Shown here: one piece after another, positions 24,996 through 34,357 of the stretch
How positions within the stretch are numbered: position 1 is the first letter of the stretch
How the letters are laid out: the number at the start of each line of letters is the position of its first letter
Assembly (NCBI RefSeq): GCF_024622975.1
Contig: NZ_JANJZT010000002.1
Location: 186,001 to 250,000, forward strand
Reading direction: 5' to 3'
Length of the DNA: 64,000 nt
From: Blautia caecimuris
GTDB taxonomy: Bacteria > Bacillota > Clostridia > Lachnospirales > Lachnospiraceae
Translations under genes and position numbers: made by a program
Notes under the pieces: generated by a model
The model's input: the letters and a program-made list of their open reading frames with translations, nothing else
Told to the model about the DNA's origin: nothing
Database searches by the model: none

Positions 24996-26963
24996 CTACT
25001 GATACAGTTCTTCAAGAGAGATGTCTTTTGTTTTTACACCCTCTTTTGCTGTTTTTCCATAAGGGAATGCAATCTTATCTTCTCTGGTAATTCCGCCTTT
25101 TACAATTACAGACATTCCGCCGTTTGCATTTCCGCCAACAGTCAGAGGCTGCTTTTTCAGTACTCCGTTTTCTTCTTTATATACATAATAAGCTCCGTTT
25201 TCAGTTCTTACAAACGCTTTGTCCAGAACAATGACTCCTGAATTATCTGTGCCTCCCTGGATATTAACACTCAGCCAGTCATCCTCTGTTACCTGAACTG
25301 ATTTATCTGTGATTGTGGCACTGTAAGTATAATAAGAAACATTTGGATTTCCCATGCCTGTTCCGTAAACCTCATCCGATACCGGATACTCAGATACATC
25401 CACAACCTCTGCATCAAAAACTCCGTTTGAGCCGGAACAGTTCAGAATTGTCCCCTCCTGGAGCTTATCCAGAAGCAGTTCGCTGACCGTACCTTTTACA
25501 TAATAGCCTTCTTTGCTTTTTATAGTCATAAATGCATTTCCGTCTGATACTCCTGTAACCGGATCTCCCACTTTTGCAATGGTTCCGTCCAGCTTACTGT
25601 AAATAACTTCCTTGTTTACCTTTTTTTCCAGCTTGCCAATATCAATGTCGCTCTGTCTGATATCCAGCTTCAGACCTTCTACCTTTGTCTGCTGGATCTT
25701 AATGGCCTCTTCTCTGGAAATGGTCACACCTGGATCGCTGCCGCCCATATCGTCTCCGCCGCCGGGAATCTCAAAATCATCTTCATAGTGAGAAGCGCCC
25801 TCAAGAGTATATTCCACAGAAGCGGTTTCCTCTACCATTTTTTCCAGAAGACTTCCGTCTATCAGATAATAGCCGGTGCAGGATTCTTTTCTGTCAGCAA
25901 AATTCGTGATCGTGTCATTCTGATGAAATTCCAGCTGATACCAGTATCCATTGATTCCCGGTTCCTTTGTTCCATCCGCCTTAAAGCCTGCCATTTTGTT
26001 TAAAAATCCTCCGGTGGCAACGACTTTTCCTTTGGCTGAGCTACAGAGAAATACAAAAGGATCTTCCTCTGTACCTGTTCCTGTAAAAGGAACCGTATCT
26101 GCATCTAGCTTCTGATAAAACTCCGGTTCACCGTCTGTAATGTCGCTTTCGTGACTGTCCGGTTCCGGATCAATGATCTCAATGTCATTGTCTGAAGGGG
26201 TATCTGTAAATTCTTCATCCGGTGCTTCAGAAGGAAGCGGTTCCGGTGAAGGTGTCGCAGAAGGATCCGGTGTGATCTGTTCCTGATTTCCGTCTCCAAA
26301 ATCAACAAAGCTGTCGTCACCGGAAACTCCCTGATCGCCGGAATCCGGCTGTGCACCGGTGTCTTCCTGATCAGCTCCGGTATCAGAATCACCGGAAGAA
26401 AAATCATCTTCTGTCACAAGCCCCACATCTGCAGCAGCCAGAATCGGTCTGATTATGGCTGCCAGATAGCTTCCGTTTACGTTTCCTGCTGCCGAGGCCA
26501 TCTCAGTATCAGATGTACTGTTGTCCGTCGGCAGATCCGGAAGCCGGCTGTCCTCTTCCTCAATGGGCCCCCCGTTCTTCAGGCTGTTCAGCCTGTTGAC
26601 AGCTTTTTCCAGATCCTGCTCCTGCTTCTGTTTTTTTAACTTTGCAATATTCAGTTCCATCTGGACAAGAGTCATGTCAAAGGACATCAGCTTGTCTCCT
26701 TTTTTTACGGTGTCGCCTTTCTGAACATACAGATCCTTGATGATCATATCTTTATCCACCGTTACATTCTGTGTCACATTTGTAACAATATTTCCATCCA
26801 GAGTGGTATCGTCCATATAATAATCAGAGGCCAGGCTGTCCACACTGACTACGCCTACTGTCTCTTTGTTATTACTTTTTAGATAAACTGCTCCACCCGC
26901 AGCACCTCCTGCCACCAGAGCCACCACAACAACACCTATGATGATCTTTTTGGCATTTTTCAT
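24996..26963 (-). CDS. HlyD-type efflux adaptor, 655 residues
   Basis: A long adaptor with an N-terminal membrane anchor (about residues 7-27), a lipoyl half-motif (QKGDTVKKGDKLMSFDMTLV), a coiled coil, then a ~250-residue insertion. This starts with an acidic, Pro/Ser-rich stretch (DPSATPSPEPLPSEAPDEEF) and continues with a folded region before the second half-motif (YSKLDGTIAKVGDPVTG). The insertion makes it much longer than usual (350-450). Its ATG overlaps the ATPase stop by 4 bp, and the permease follows by 14 bp. It is the second adaptor of the operon and differs from the one at 27654. Confidence 0.85.
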   Translation of the reverse strand: MKNAKKIIIGVVVVALVAGGAAGGAVYLKSNNKETVGVVSVDSLASDYYMDDTTLDGNIVTNVTQNVTVDKDMIIKDLYVQKGDTVKKGDKLMSFDMTLVQMELNIAKLKKQKQEQDLEKAVNRLNSLKNGGPIEEEDSRLPDLPTDNSTSDTEMASAAGNVNGSYLAAIIRPILAAADVGLVTEDDFSSGDSDTGADQEDTGAQPDSGDQGVSGDDSFVDFGDGNQEQITPDPSATPSPEPLPSEAPDEEFTDTPSDNDIEIIDPEPDSHESDITDGEPEFYQKLDADTVPFTGTGTEEDPFVFLCSSAKGKVVATGGFLNKMAGFKADGTKEPGINGYWYQLEFHQNDTITNFADRKESCTGYYLIDGSLLEKMVEETASVEYTLEGASHYEDDFEIPGGGDDMGGSDPGVTISREEAIKIQQTKVEGLKLDIRQSDIDIGKLEKKVNKEVIYSKLDGTIAKVGDPVTGVSDGNAFMTIKSKEGYYVKGTVSELLLDKLQEGTILNCSGSNGVFDAEVVDVSEYPVSDEVYGTGMGNPNVSYYTYSATITDKSVQVTEDDWLSVNIQGGTDNSGVIVLDKAFVRTENGAYYVYKEENGVLKKQPLTVGGNANGGMSVIVKGGITREDKIAFPYGKTAKEGVKTKDISLEELYQ

Positions 26964-27640
26964 GATTTCACCTCTTTTTCCTGAAGCACACCATCGCGGA
27001 TCGTCACTACCCGTTTTGCATGGGCGGCAATATCCGGATCATGTGTGATCATCAGAACCGTTACACCCTCGTCATTCAGCTTCTGAAAAAGTTCCATTAC
27101 CTGAGCGCCTGATTTGCTGTCCAGAGCACCGGTAGGCTCATCTGCCAGAAGAAGCTTGGGGCTGTTTACAATTGCTCTTGCGATAGCTACTCGCTGCATC
27201 TGGCCTCCGGAAAGCTGATTGGGCCGGAAATCCACTCTGTCTGAAAGCCCTACTCTGTCCAATGCTTTCAGCGCTCTTTCCCGGCGTTCCTTTTTTGGCA
27301 CCTTTGCATAATTCAGCGGCATCTCCACATTTGCAAGAGCAGACTGCCTTGGAAGCAGATGAAAGCTCTGGAACACAAAGCCGATCTTATTCAGCCTGAT
27401 ATCCGACATGGCGTTTTCCGAACAGGAACGGATATCCTGCCCGTCCAGAAAAAAGCTGCCCTTCGTAGCCTGATCCAGACATCCGATAATGTTCATCAGC
27501 GTTGTTTTTCCGGAACCCGAAGGCCCCATGATCGCCACATATTCGCCTTCCTCCATGGAAAAATTCACATCTTTCAGAACAGGAACCGTCATCTTTCCCT
27601 GAATGTAATCTTTATAAATTCCTTTTAATTCAAGAATCAT
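26960..27640 (-). CDS. MacB-type ABC transporter ATP-binding protein
   Basis: A 226-residue ATPase of the MacB/LolD/FtsE type. Walker A is GPSGSGKTT, the Q-loop [10 protein letters not shown], the signature [14 protein letters not shown], and Walker [14 protein letters not shown] with the H-loop [12 protein letters not shown]. The ATG at 27640 has AGGAGG 6 nt upstream and gives the standard start [12 protein letters not shown]; an ATG at 27685 would add 15 untypical residues. It energises the permease at 23731. Confidence 0.95.
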   Translation of the reverse strand: MILELKGIYKDYIQGKMTVPVLKDVNFSMEEGEYVAIMGPSGSGKTTLMNIIGCLDQATKGSFFLDGQDIRSCSENAMSDIRLNKIGFVFQSFHLLPRQSALANVEMPLNYAKVPKKERRERALKALDRVGLSDRVDFRPNQLSGGQMQRVAIARAIVNSPKLLLADEPTGALDSKSGAQVMELFQKLNDEGVTVLMITHDPDIAAHAKRVVTIRDGVLQEKEVKS

Positions 27641-27653
27641 TCCATTCCTCCTG

Positions 27654-29180
27654 TTATTCATCGCCTGCCGGAACCAGAACTTCATTCTCAGGAAGAGACG
27701 TATCCGGAACCATTTCTACCATAGAATCCTCCATGCCGCTTCCCATGTCTGAAGAAATACTCTCCTCTTCCGTAACTTCCTCTGCAGGGATATCATCAGC
27801 AGAAATCTCTTCTGACACTGTCTCCGGTATCTCTGCCGAACCGTCGTCTGCCGGAATTTCCTCCACAGGCGCTTCTGCCGGCTGCGCTCCCTCATCTCCA
27901 TTTCCGGTATTCTCCATTTCCAGAGCAGTAAAATCCGTAGCAGCCGCGCTGTTGGTCGTTGTTTTCATTCCCTCCTCATAAAGCTGGGAAGGATAGGCAA
28001 TGCAGTCTTTTTTGGTAAGTCCCTCTACGATTTCATATTCACCCAGAGTTTCATCATACTGTCCCAGGATCACGCTTTTCTTTACCAGGCGCTTATCCTT
28101 GTCTGCCGCCCATACATAAGGACTGTTGGTGTCTGCATCCACAATATAAAATTCACTGATCCACAGGCCTTCTTTTTTCTCCTCCTGTCCCTCATCCGGC
28201 TCAATGTATACATGCTGCCCAAGCATCAGGCCCTCAGAGGACTGCAGTTCCACATAAAAAGGATATGTAGTGGAGGATGTCTGGGAGTCGCCGCTTGCAT
28301 CCATCATTCCCCATGCGTTGCTGCTGCTCTGGGAATTGGTGCTTTCTCTGTCAACACTTCCCATGGTTCCCTTCCATACCTGGTTTTCGTCCACACGGGA
28401 ACGGATGATCACAGGTTCTCCTTCGATAATGCTTCCTACGTTCATCTCATTAACCGTTCCTTTGATCCTGTATGCTCCCGTACTGAGAATGGTAATAAAA
28501 GCATTCTGACTGCTTTCTCCTGTCATACCAGTATCAGAATAGCTCATATCCTGATCCATATCGTCCATGCCGCTGTCATCTGTTGTAAGCTTTGTGGTAT
28601 CGATCTTCTGGATCACTCCGTCAATAGGACTTCGTACTTCTGTATTTCCCATTGTATTCTGGAGCTTCGTAATCTCCGCCTGCTTGCTTTTCTGACTGTA
28701 TTCATTTTTTTTGAGATTCATTTTATTTGTTTCGATCTCAATGGTATAAGAGAGCTGGTCGTCTTTTTCCGCCTGCTTTTTTTCTTTTTCAAGAGTGGCG
28801 ATCTGTTCGCTCAGACTGGCGGCTTCATTTTTCAGACGGTCAAGATCAAGCTGGGTCTCCTCCAGATCCTCCTGGATACTGGTAAGATCATATTCAAAAA
28901 GAAGCTGTCCCTGCTTTACCTCCTCGCCGGTCTTTACTTTCACTGTTTTTACTTTACGTCCGTTTTCCAGCTCTACCTCTTCTGTTTTCTGCGGTTCCAC
29001 AACACCGGCATACCTGTTTGCGATTCCCGCAACGTCTCCGGTGATCTGGCTGATCTCTGTAACATAGGCGGTTTCTCCGCTTTCCTGCTCCTGCCCGAAA
29101 AATCCCAGTTTCCAGCAGACTCCTCCTGCAGCGCCACCAATTATAAGAATCCCCAAAAGGATCAAAATACGTTTTTTCAT
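27654..29180 (-). CDS. HlyD-type efflux adaptor, ~508 residues
   Basis: First gene of the MacB-type operon. The N-terminal anchor is ILILLGILIIGGAAGGVCW, then a lipoyl half (GRKVKTVKVKTGEEVKQGQL), a coiled coil (about 85-150), a second half (EVRSPIDGVIQKIDTTKLTT), a barrel domain and an acidic tail of ~90 residues rich in E, P and A (EIPADDGSAEIPETVSEEIS). The ATG at 29180 is chosen because the membrane anchor begins there; the longer version from 29240 adds 20 polar residues. GGGAGG lies 14 nt upstream, rather far. Having two adaptors in one operon suggests a hetero-oligomeric conduit (inference). Confidence 0.85.
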   Translation of the reverse strand: MKKRILILLGILIIGGAAGGVCWKLGFFGQEQESGETAYVTEISQITGDVAGIANRYAGVVEPQKTEEVELENGRKVKTVKVKTGEEVKQGQLLFEYDLTSIQEDLEETQLDLDRLKNEAASLSEQIATLEKEKKQAEKDDQLSYTIEIETNKMNLKKNEYSQKSKQAEITKLQNTMGNTEVRSPIDGVIQKIDTTKLTTDDSGMDDMDQDMSYSDTGMTGESSQNAFITILSTGAYRIKGTVNEMNVGSIIEGEPVIIRSRVDENQVWKGTMGSVDRESTNSQSSSNAWGMMDASGDSQTSSTTYPFYVELQSSEGLMLGQHVYIEPDEGQEEKKEGLWISEFYIVDADTNSPYVWAADKDKRLVKKSVILGQYDETLGEYEIVEGLTKKDCIAYPSQLYEEGMKTTTNSAAATDFTALEMENTGNGDEGAQPAEAPVEEIPADDGSAEIPETVSEEISADDIPAEEVTEEESISSDMGSGMEDSMVEMVPDTSLPENEVLVPAGDE

Positions 29181-29264
29181 ATTTTTTATTTTTACCTCCC
29201 TGTAAACAAAGGAACTATCATTACTGTTCACGACCTTCACAGCAACGAACTATCTGACTGTACT

Positions 29265-29288
29265 ATCATAGCAGATTACGCTTTAAAA
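29265..29288 (-). promoter_or_regulatory. Candidate promoter of the MacB-type operon
   Basis: Minus strand: TTTTAAAG (29288-29281), 10 nt, then extended -10 TGCTATGAT (hexamer 29270-29265). The half-site and 10-nt spacing resemble the second half of the box found in the 16-22 kb locus; the first half (TTAGAG) is absent. Confidence 0.45.
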
Positions 29289-29369
29289 GAAAAGTCCTGA
29301 CAAAAATCACCTGTTGTTTCACAGTTTTTTCATTCTTTTTTAGAAAAATTACACCTAATTTCCGTTTTT

Positions 29370-29398
29370 TTGACTTTTACCCTGTTATCTGGTAAAAT
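29370..29398 (+). promoter_or_regulatory. Promoter of the lipoprotein gene
   Basis: TTGACT (29370-29375), 17-bp spacer, TAAAAT (29393-29398), 33 nt before the ATG, with GGAAAGGA in between. Confidence 0.72.
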
Positions 29399-29430
29399 GG
29401 AGGGGAATATTTTGGAAAGGAAAGAATCAT

Positions 29431-30621
29431 ATGAAGATCGCAAAAGGTCTGATTCCGCTTCTCGTGCTTATCTTTGCCGTATCAATGATCATCGGCTGTT
29501 CCCACTCAGATAAGTCAGATGTGGAGGGAGTCATTACAAATGAACTGGATCTCCTGAAAAATCTGGATTCTGATACGGCTCAGAAGTATATTTCCTATCA
29601 GGAGCTGTTTCCGGATGCCACAGAAAAAACCGAACTTTCCAAGGAAGTTGAAGATGTTTTTTCTCTTTTTTTCGAGGATTTTGACTACAAAATCCAACGT
29701 ATCAAAGTTGCCAAAGACAAGAAAGAAGCTTCTGCAAACCTGAAGCTCACCACCATTGACGCTCAGGCTCTCGCAAAAGATTACGCGGTTTCTCATCTTG
29801 AAAACGCAATCCTGCTTGCCGCAGCTTCCTCTTCTCAGAATACAGAAGAAAATTCCGGTTCCCTGGAGGACCGTTATCTCATCCTCAGTGAACTTCTGAA
29901 AAATAATCAGTATAAAACTGTAGAAACCAGCTGCTCCCTGACCCTTAGCAACCAGGGTACAGAAAAGGAAGAAGAATGGGAAATCAGACGTACTCATGAA
30001 CTGGAAAACAGTCTTGTCGGCGGTCTTATCACTTATCTCTCTGACAGTGACCTCCTGACGCCGGAGGAAACACTGACCGTCTATTTAAACACCCTGAAAA
30101 CTATGGATCTGGATCAGATGAGCAACTATCTTGGTCTGGAAAGCCTTCTGAATACTTCAGATGATGCAAAAGCTTCCATTGCCAGCGCTCTGGTGGAACA
30201 AATGCATAAAAACTTTGATTTTAAAATAACCTCTTCTCAGATAAAAAGCTATCAGGCTGCCGTAGAAGCCGAGATCACTACCTTTGACAGCAATGCAATT
30301 CTTACTGCTTATCAGAAAGAACTGGAAGAATATCTTGCGTCTCCACAGGCAGTCATCGACGGTTCTCAGAAACGATATAATCATTCTCTGGAGCTTCTTC
30401 TGAAAAGCATAGAAAATAATACAAAAACACTGACGCACCCGGCAAGCTTTTCTCTTACCAACGACGGTGCTTCCTGGAAGCTGCAGGATGACGGGCAGGT
30501 GATCGGAGCCGGAATCTTTGGCACTCTCAGCAGTACTCCTGTGGAAGAAGAGCTTTCCCCGGAAGAAAACCCTGAGGAGAATCCTGATTCCTCCGGCGAA
30601 AATATTTCTGAAGAAAATTGA
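29431..30621 (+). CDS. Lipoprotein with two related domains, function unknown
   Basis: A 396-residue exported lipoprotein: signal peptide with lipobox IIGC (Cys23). Two similar alpha/beta units follow (about 35-130 and 215-310). Both begin with an L-K-x-L/M-D-x-D/L-Q pattern (NELDLLKNLDSDTAQKYI; LNTLKTMDLDQMSNYLGLES) and contain an FDYKI / FDFKI strand, suggesting an internal duplication. The last ~30 residues are rich in E, P, N and S. The layout resembles DUF5105-like lipoproteins of Firmicutes, but I am not sure. Monocistronic: own promoter at 29370, terminator at 30636. Confidence 0.85.
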   Translation: MKIAKGLIPLLVLIFAVSMIIGCSHSDKSDVEGVITNELDLLKNLDSDTAQKYISYQELFPDATEKTELSKEVEDVFSLFFEDFDYKIQRIKVAKDKKEASANLKLTTIDAQALAKDYAVSHLENAILLAAASSSQNTEENSGSLEDRYLILSELLKNNQYKTVETSCSLTLSNQGTEKEEEWEIRRTHELENSLVGGLITYLSDSDLLTPEETLTVYLNTLKTMDLDQMSNYLGLESLLNTSDDAKASIASALVEQMHKNFDFKITSSQIKSYQAAVEAEITTFDSNAILTAYQKELEEYLASPQAVIDGSQKRYNHSLELLLKSIENNTKTLTHPASFSLTNDGASWKLQDDGQVIGAGIFGTLSSTPVEEELSPEENPEENPDSSGENISEEN

Positions 30622-30635
30622 TCTGTTATAGAGCT

Positions 30636-30668
30636 AAAAGGGCTTTCCCAAAACGGAAAAGCCCTTTT
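30636..30668. terminator. Bidirectional terminator between lipoprotein gene and aspS
   Basis: AAAAGGGCTTTCC pairs with GGAAAAGCCCTTTT apart from one bulged A; T/A runs flank both sides, between convergent genes. Confidence 0.82.
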
Positions 30669-30695
30669 CTTATTTTACAGTCATCTGACTGTATC

Positions 30696-32492
30696 TTATT
30701 CTTCTGTTTTCTCCGGAGCAGTCTCAAGTCCCAGTTCCTGTAACTGCGCTTCACTGACAACGCTTGGAGACTGTGTCATAAGGCAGGACGCATCTTTCAC
30801 TTTCGGGAAAGCGATCACTTCACGGATGCTGTCAACCTTTGTCATCAGCATAACCAGGCGGTCAAGTCCGTAAGCCAGTCCTGCATGAGGCGGAACACCG
30901 TATTTAAAGGCATTCAGAAGGAATCCGAACTGTTCATAAGCAGATTCTTCCGTAAATCCAAGCTTTTCAAACATTTTTTCCTGAATATCATTCTGATGGA
31001 TTCTCACACTTCCTCCACCGATCTCATTTCCATTCAGTACAATGTCATACGCTTTTGCACGAACCTTGCCCGGATCTGTATCCAGAAGCGGAAGATCCTC
31101 TTCCATAGGCATGGTAAACGGATGATGCATGGCAGTAAAGCGGTTCTCCTCTTCGCTCCACTCAAGAAGCGGGAATTCTGTTACCCACACAAAACGATAC
31201 TCGTTCTTATCCAGAAGCTCCATCTGTTTTGCAAGCTCCACACGGAGAGCGCCAAGCACATCATAAACTACTTTGTTCTTATCAGCGGCAAAAAGAAGCA
31301 GGTCTCCCGGCTTTCCTTCCATCGCCTGAACAAGAGCGTCCATCTCTTCTTCCTTCATGAATTTGGCAAAAGAGGACTTTCTTGATCCGTCTTCTGCAAT
31401 AGCAATATAGGCGAGACCTTTTGCGCCATATCCCTTTGCAAATTCCACAAGCTTGTCGATTTTCTTTCTGGGCATGGATCCCTGTCCCTCTGCGTTGATT
31501 CCGCGGACAGTTCCGCCTGCTTCAAGAGCGCCCTTAAATACCACAAACTCACAGTCCTTTACTGTTTCGCTGACATCATGAAGCTCCATTCCGAAACGCA
31601 TGTCCGGCTTGTCAGAGCCAAAACGGTCCATGGCCTCCTGCCAGGTGATACGCTGGATCGGAAGCTGAACATCCACATCCAGAACCTCTTTAAACAGATA
31701 TGCAAGATATCTTTCATTTACATCAATGACATCGTCTACATCCACAAAGGACAGCTCCATATCGATCTGGGTAAACTCCGGCTGACGGTCCGCACGGAGA
31801 TCTTCATCACGGAAGCAGCGCGCGATCTGGATATAACGGTCATATCCGGAACACATAAGAAGCTGCTTGTAAAGCTGCGGAGACTGCGGCAGTCCGTAAA
31901 AGCTGCCCGGATGAACTCTGGACGGAACCAGGTAATCTCTGGCGCCTTCCGGTGTACTCTTTCCAAGGATCGGAGTCTCCACCTCCAGGAAACCTTCTTC
32001 TGCAAAGAATTTTCTGGTGAGAGTGGCAACCTGGCTTTTCATCATAAGATTTCTCTGGATATCCGGTCTTCTCAGATCCAGATAACGGTATTTTAAACGG
32101 ATCTCATCCTTTGTTTTGCTGTTTTCCTCTATTGGGAAAGGAGGAACCTCTGACTCGGAAAGTACACGAAGCTCATTGGCACGAAGCTCCAGCTCTCCTG
32201 TGGCAAGGTTTTCATTTACGGCCCCGCCTCGTTTTTCTACAATACCGGTAACTGCGATCACAAATTCACTTCTCAGCTTTCCGGCTTTCTCAAAACCTTC
32301 TTCATCAATACTTCCGTTTTCAAAAATCACCTGCATGATTCCGGAACGGTCTCTCAGATCAACAAATACAAGTCCGCCTTTGTTTCTGGCTTTCTGCACC
32401 CATCCCATCAGAGTCACTCTGCTGCCTGTCATCTCTTTTGTTACTTCCGCACAGCGGCAGGTTCTGTGCAGTCCCTTCATACTTTCAGCCAT
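30696..32492 (-). CDS. aspS: Aspartyl-tRNA synthetase
   Basis: A 598-residue class II synthetase of the bacterial type. It has an N-terminal OB-fold (VTLMGWVQKARNKGGLVFVD), motif 2 RCFRDEDLRADRQPEFTQID near 220-240, the bacterial GAD insertion (about 290-420), and motif 3 GLAYGLDRLVML near the end. It is the last gene of the apt-to-aspS operon, 14 bp after hisS, ending at the terminator 30636-30668. Whether it also charges tRNA-Asn cannot be told here. Confidence 0.97.
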   Translation of the reverse strand: MAESMKGLHRTCRCAEVTKEMTGSRVTLMGWVQKARNKGGLVFVDLRDRSGIMQVIFENGSIDEEGFEKAGKLRSEFVIAVTGIVEKRGGAVNENLATGELELRANELRVLSESEVPPFPIEENSKTKDEIRLKYRYLDLRRPDIQRNLMMKSQVATLTRKFFAEEGFLEVETPILGKSTPEGARDYLVPSRVHPGSFYGLPQSPQLYKQLLMCSGYDRYIQIARCFRDEDLRADRQPEFTQIDMELSFVDVDDVIDVNERYLAYLFKEVLDVDVQLPIQRITWQEAMDRFGSDKPDMRFGMELHDVSETVKDCEFVVFKGALEAGGTVRGINAEGQGSMPRKKIDKLVEFAKGYGAKGLAYIAIAEDGSRKSSFAKFMKEEEMDALVQAMEGKPGDLLLFAADKNKVVYDVLGALRVELAKQMELLDKNEYRFVWVTEFPLLEWSEEENRFTAMHHPFTMPMEEDLPLLDTDPGKVRAKAYDIVLNGNEIGGGSVRIHQNDIQEKMFEKLGFTEESAYEQFGFLLNAFKYGVPPHAGLAYGLDRLVMLMTKVDSIREVIAFPKVKDASCLMTQSPSVVSEAQLQELGLETAPEKTEE

Positions 32493-32506
32493 GATCTTAC
32501 TCCTTT

Positions 32507-33763
32507 TTATAATTTATCCCTGAAAAACTCAACGAATTCAGTATAGCCTTCTGTCATCATCTGTTCTTTCTGGAATTTTTTATTTTTCTTCATAATAGAA
32601 ATGGTTACCTGAGTTCCATTTCTTCTTTCCTCTTCAGCCTGCTTCAGAATTGTCAGAAGCTTGTCTGCAGGCATGTTCTTTTCAATGAGATACGCCTTCT
32701 TTTCGCCGGTTCCCGGAACCTCATAGCCTCTTTCCAGAAGCAGCATGACAATTCTTTCAAATCCAATAGAAAATCCGCAGGCGCTTGTGTTCTGTCCTGT
32801 AAATTTTCCGATCATCTCGTCATAACGTCCGCCGCCGCCTACAGAACCGCCGAATTCATCCATTGCGATCTCAAAGATCGGACCTGTATAATAGGACATT
32901 CCCCGCACCAGCGTAGGGTCAAAGGAAATCTTAAAGTCCGTGCTCTTTACCGCGTCCACAGAAGCGATAATGGTTTCCAGATCCTCTGCAACCTTTGGAT
33001 CAAGAACATCCTTCAGCTTTTCTTTAATGTAGCGCACACCCTGGATATCAGAGGTGATCTCACGGAACATGCCAAGATACGTGTCAATGCTTTCTCTTGC
33101 AAAGCCTTCTTTTTCCAGCTCTTCGGAAACTCCCTCAAGACCGATCTTGTCCATCTTGTCAAGGATAATAAACACGGTATCAAAGCTTTCTGCCGGGAAT
33201 CCGCTGTACTGAGCCATTGCCTTCAGAATTTTACGGTCATTGATCCTGATGGTAAAATTATGAAAATCCAGTTTGCCCAGAAGTGTTGTGGTTGCCAGCA
33301 CAAGCTCAATTTCAGCCAGATAAGTAAGCTCTCCTAAAATATCAATATCACACTGCATAAACTGACGGAAACGGCCTCTCTGAGGGCGGTCTGCTCTCCA
33401 TACATTTCCCATCTGCAGCGCCTTAAAAGGAGCAGGAAGCTCATTGGCATGATTGGAATAATATCTGGAAAGAGGCACTGTCAGATCATAGCGAAGTCCG
33501 GAATCCACAAGATCCGCTTCCTCCTTTGCGCTTTCCAGCTTCAGCTTTTCTCCTCTTTTCAGGATCTTAAAAATCAGTTTCTCATTTTCGCCGCCCTGCT
33601 TGCTGCTGAGGTTTTCAATATGCTCCACACAGGGAGTTTCAATAGAAGAAAATCCGAATTTCCCATAGGTTTCCCGGATCATATTCATTACATAGTTTCG
33701 GATTTCCATTTCCTTCGGTAAAATATCCTTCATACCGGTTACTGGTTTTTTCTTTAATGCCAT
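32507..33763 (-). CDS. hisS: Histidyl-tRNA synthetase
   Basis: A 418-residue class II synthetase: GMKDILPKEM at the start, motif 2 RADRPQRGRFRQFMQCDIDI, the histidine-specific block LVRGMSYYTGPIFEI near residue 265, and a C-terminal anticodon-binding domain. It is 14 bp upstream of aspS and 12 bp downstream of the HD-GYP gene, the common hisS-aspS order. No T-box leader is possible in so short a gap. Confidence 0.97.
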   Translation of the reverse strand: MALKKKPVTGMKDILPKEMEIRNYVMNMIRETYGKFGFSSIETPCVEHIENLSSKQGGENEKLIFKILKRGEKLKLESAKEEADLVDSGLRYDLTVPLSRYYSNHANELPAPFKALQMGNVWRADRPQRGRFRQFMQCDIDILGELTYLAEIELVLATTTLLGKLDFHNFTIRINDRKILKAMAQYSGFPAESFDTVFIILDKMDKIGLEGVSEELEKEGFARESIDTYLGMFREITSDIQGVRYIKEKLKDVLDPKVAEDLETIIASVDAVKSTDFKISFDPTLVRGMSYYTGPIFEIAMDEFGGSVGGGGRYDEMIGKFTGQNTSACGFSIGFERIVMLLLERGYEVPGTGEKKAYLIEKNMPADKLLTILKQAEEERRNGTQVTISIMKKNKKFQKEQMMTEGYTEFVEFFRDKL

Positions 33764-33775
33764 GCCTGCCTCCTG

Positions 33776-34348
33776 TTATTTATTATGTATAATTCTCTGA
33801 AATGCAAGAAAAACTTCCATATCAAAATTTTTGATCTCATCGATCATAAGCTCCATTACAGTTGCAACATCAAACGCAGTCCTGTATGGCCTGTCAGATG
33901 TAAGCGCTGCAAATACATCGCACACTCTCAAGATCCTGGCTCCAATGGGAATCTGATCTCCAATGAGATTATCGGGATATCCGGTTCCGTCATAATTCTC
34001 ATGATGATAGAGAATACTTTCCAGAACAAACTCTGAATACCCCTGGTCTTTTAATTCCTCATAGCCCAGAGTAGAATGCATACGCACATATTTTAGCTCC
34101 TCGATCAGAAGAGGATCCCTTTCGCGTCCGTTGATGTATTCTGTCAGCTTCAGCTTGCCGATATCGTGAAGCATTCCCGCAACAGCAAGCTCATAACAGC
34201 TCTCCTGCTCCAGCCCCAGCTCGGAAGCCACCGCATACGCAAGGTTGCTGACAACAATCCCATGATTCAGCTCTGCTGAAAGGTCAAAATCCAGTATTCT
34301 GTCTGCTGTCTTTTCTGCGTCTGCCTGCGCCGCACTCAATCTGCACAC
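33776..34348 (-). CDS. HD-GYP-type phosphohydrolase
   Basis: A 190-residue stand-alone HD domain protein. The metal-binding motif HDIGK (GMLHDIGKLK) and a downstream YDGTGYPD (GYP signature) place it near HD-GYP enzymes, many of which degrade cyclic di-GMP; no sensor or receiver domain is attached. HE/HH residues (MHSTLGYEE, YHHENYDGTGYP) complete the metal site. It sits between hemZ and hisS with 9- and 12-bp gaps. The substrate is not certain. Confidence 0.88.
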   Translation of the reverse strand: MCRLSAAQADAEKTADRILDFDLSAELNHGIVVSNLAYAVASELGLEQESCYELAVAGMLHDIGKLKLTEYINGRERDPLLIEELKYVRMHSTLGYEELKDQGYSEFVLESILYHHENYDGTGYPDNLIGDQIPIGARILRVCDVFAALTSDRPYRTAFDVATVMELMIDEIKNFDMEVFLAFQRIIHNK

Positions 34349-34357
34349 CTCCTGTCC

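Noticed and set aside
28212-29300. A 362-codon plus-strand frame opposite the HlyD-like gene
   Set aside because: Its translation is compositionally odd and mirrors a clear adaptor gene on the minus strand.
32493-33775. T-box leader before hisS or aspS
   Set aside because: The gaps are only 12-14 bp, too short for a T-box, and no specifier or antiterminator is visible before argS either.
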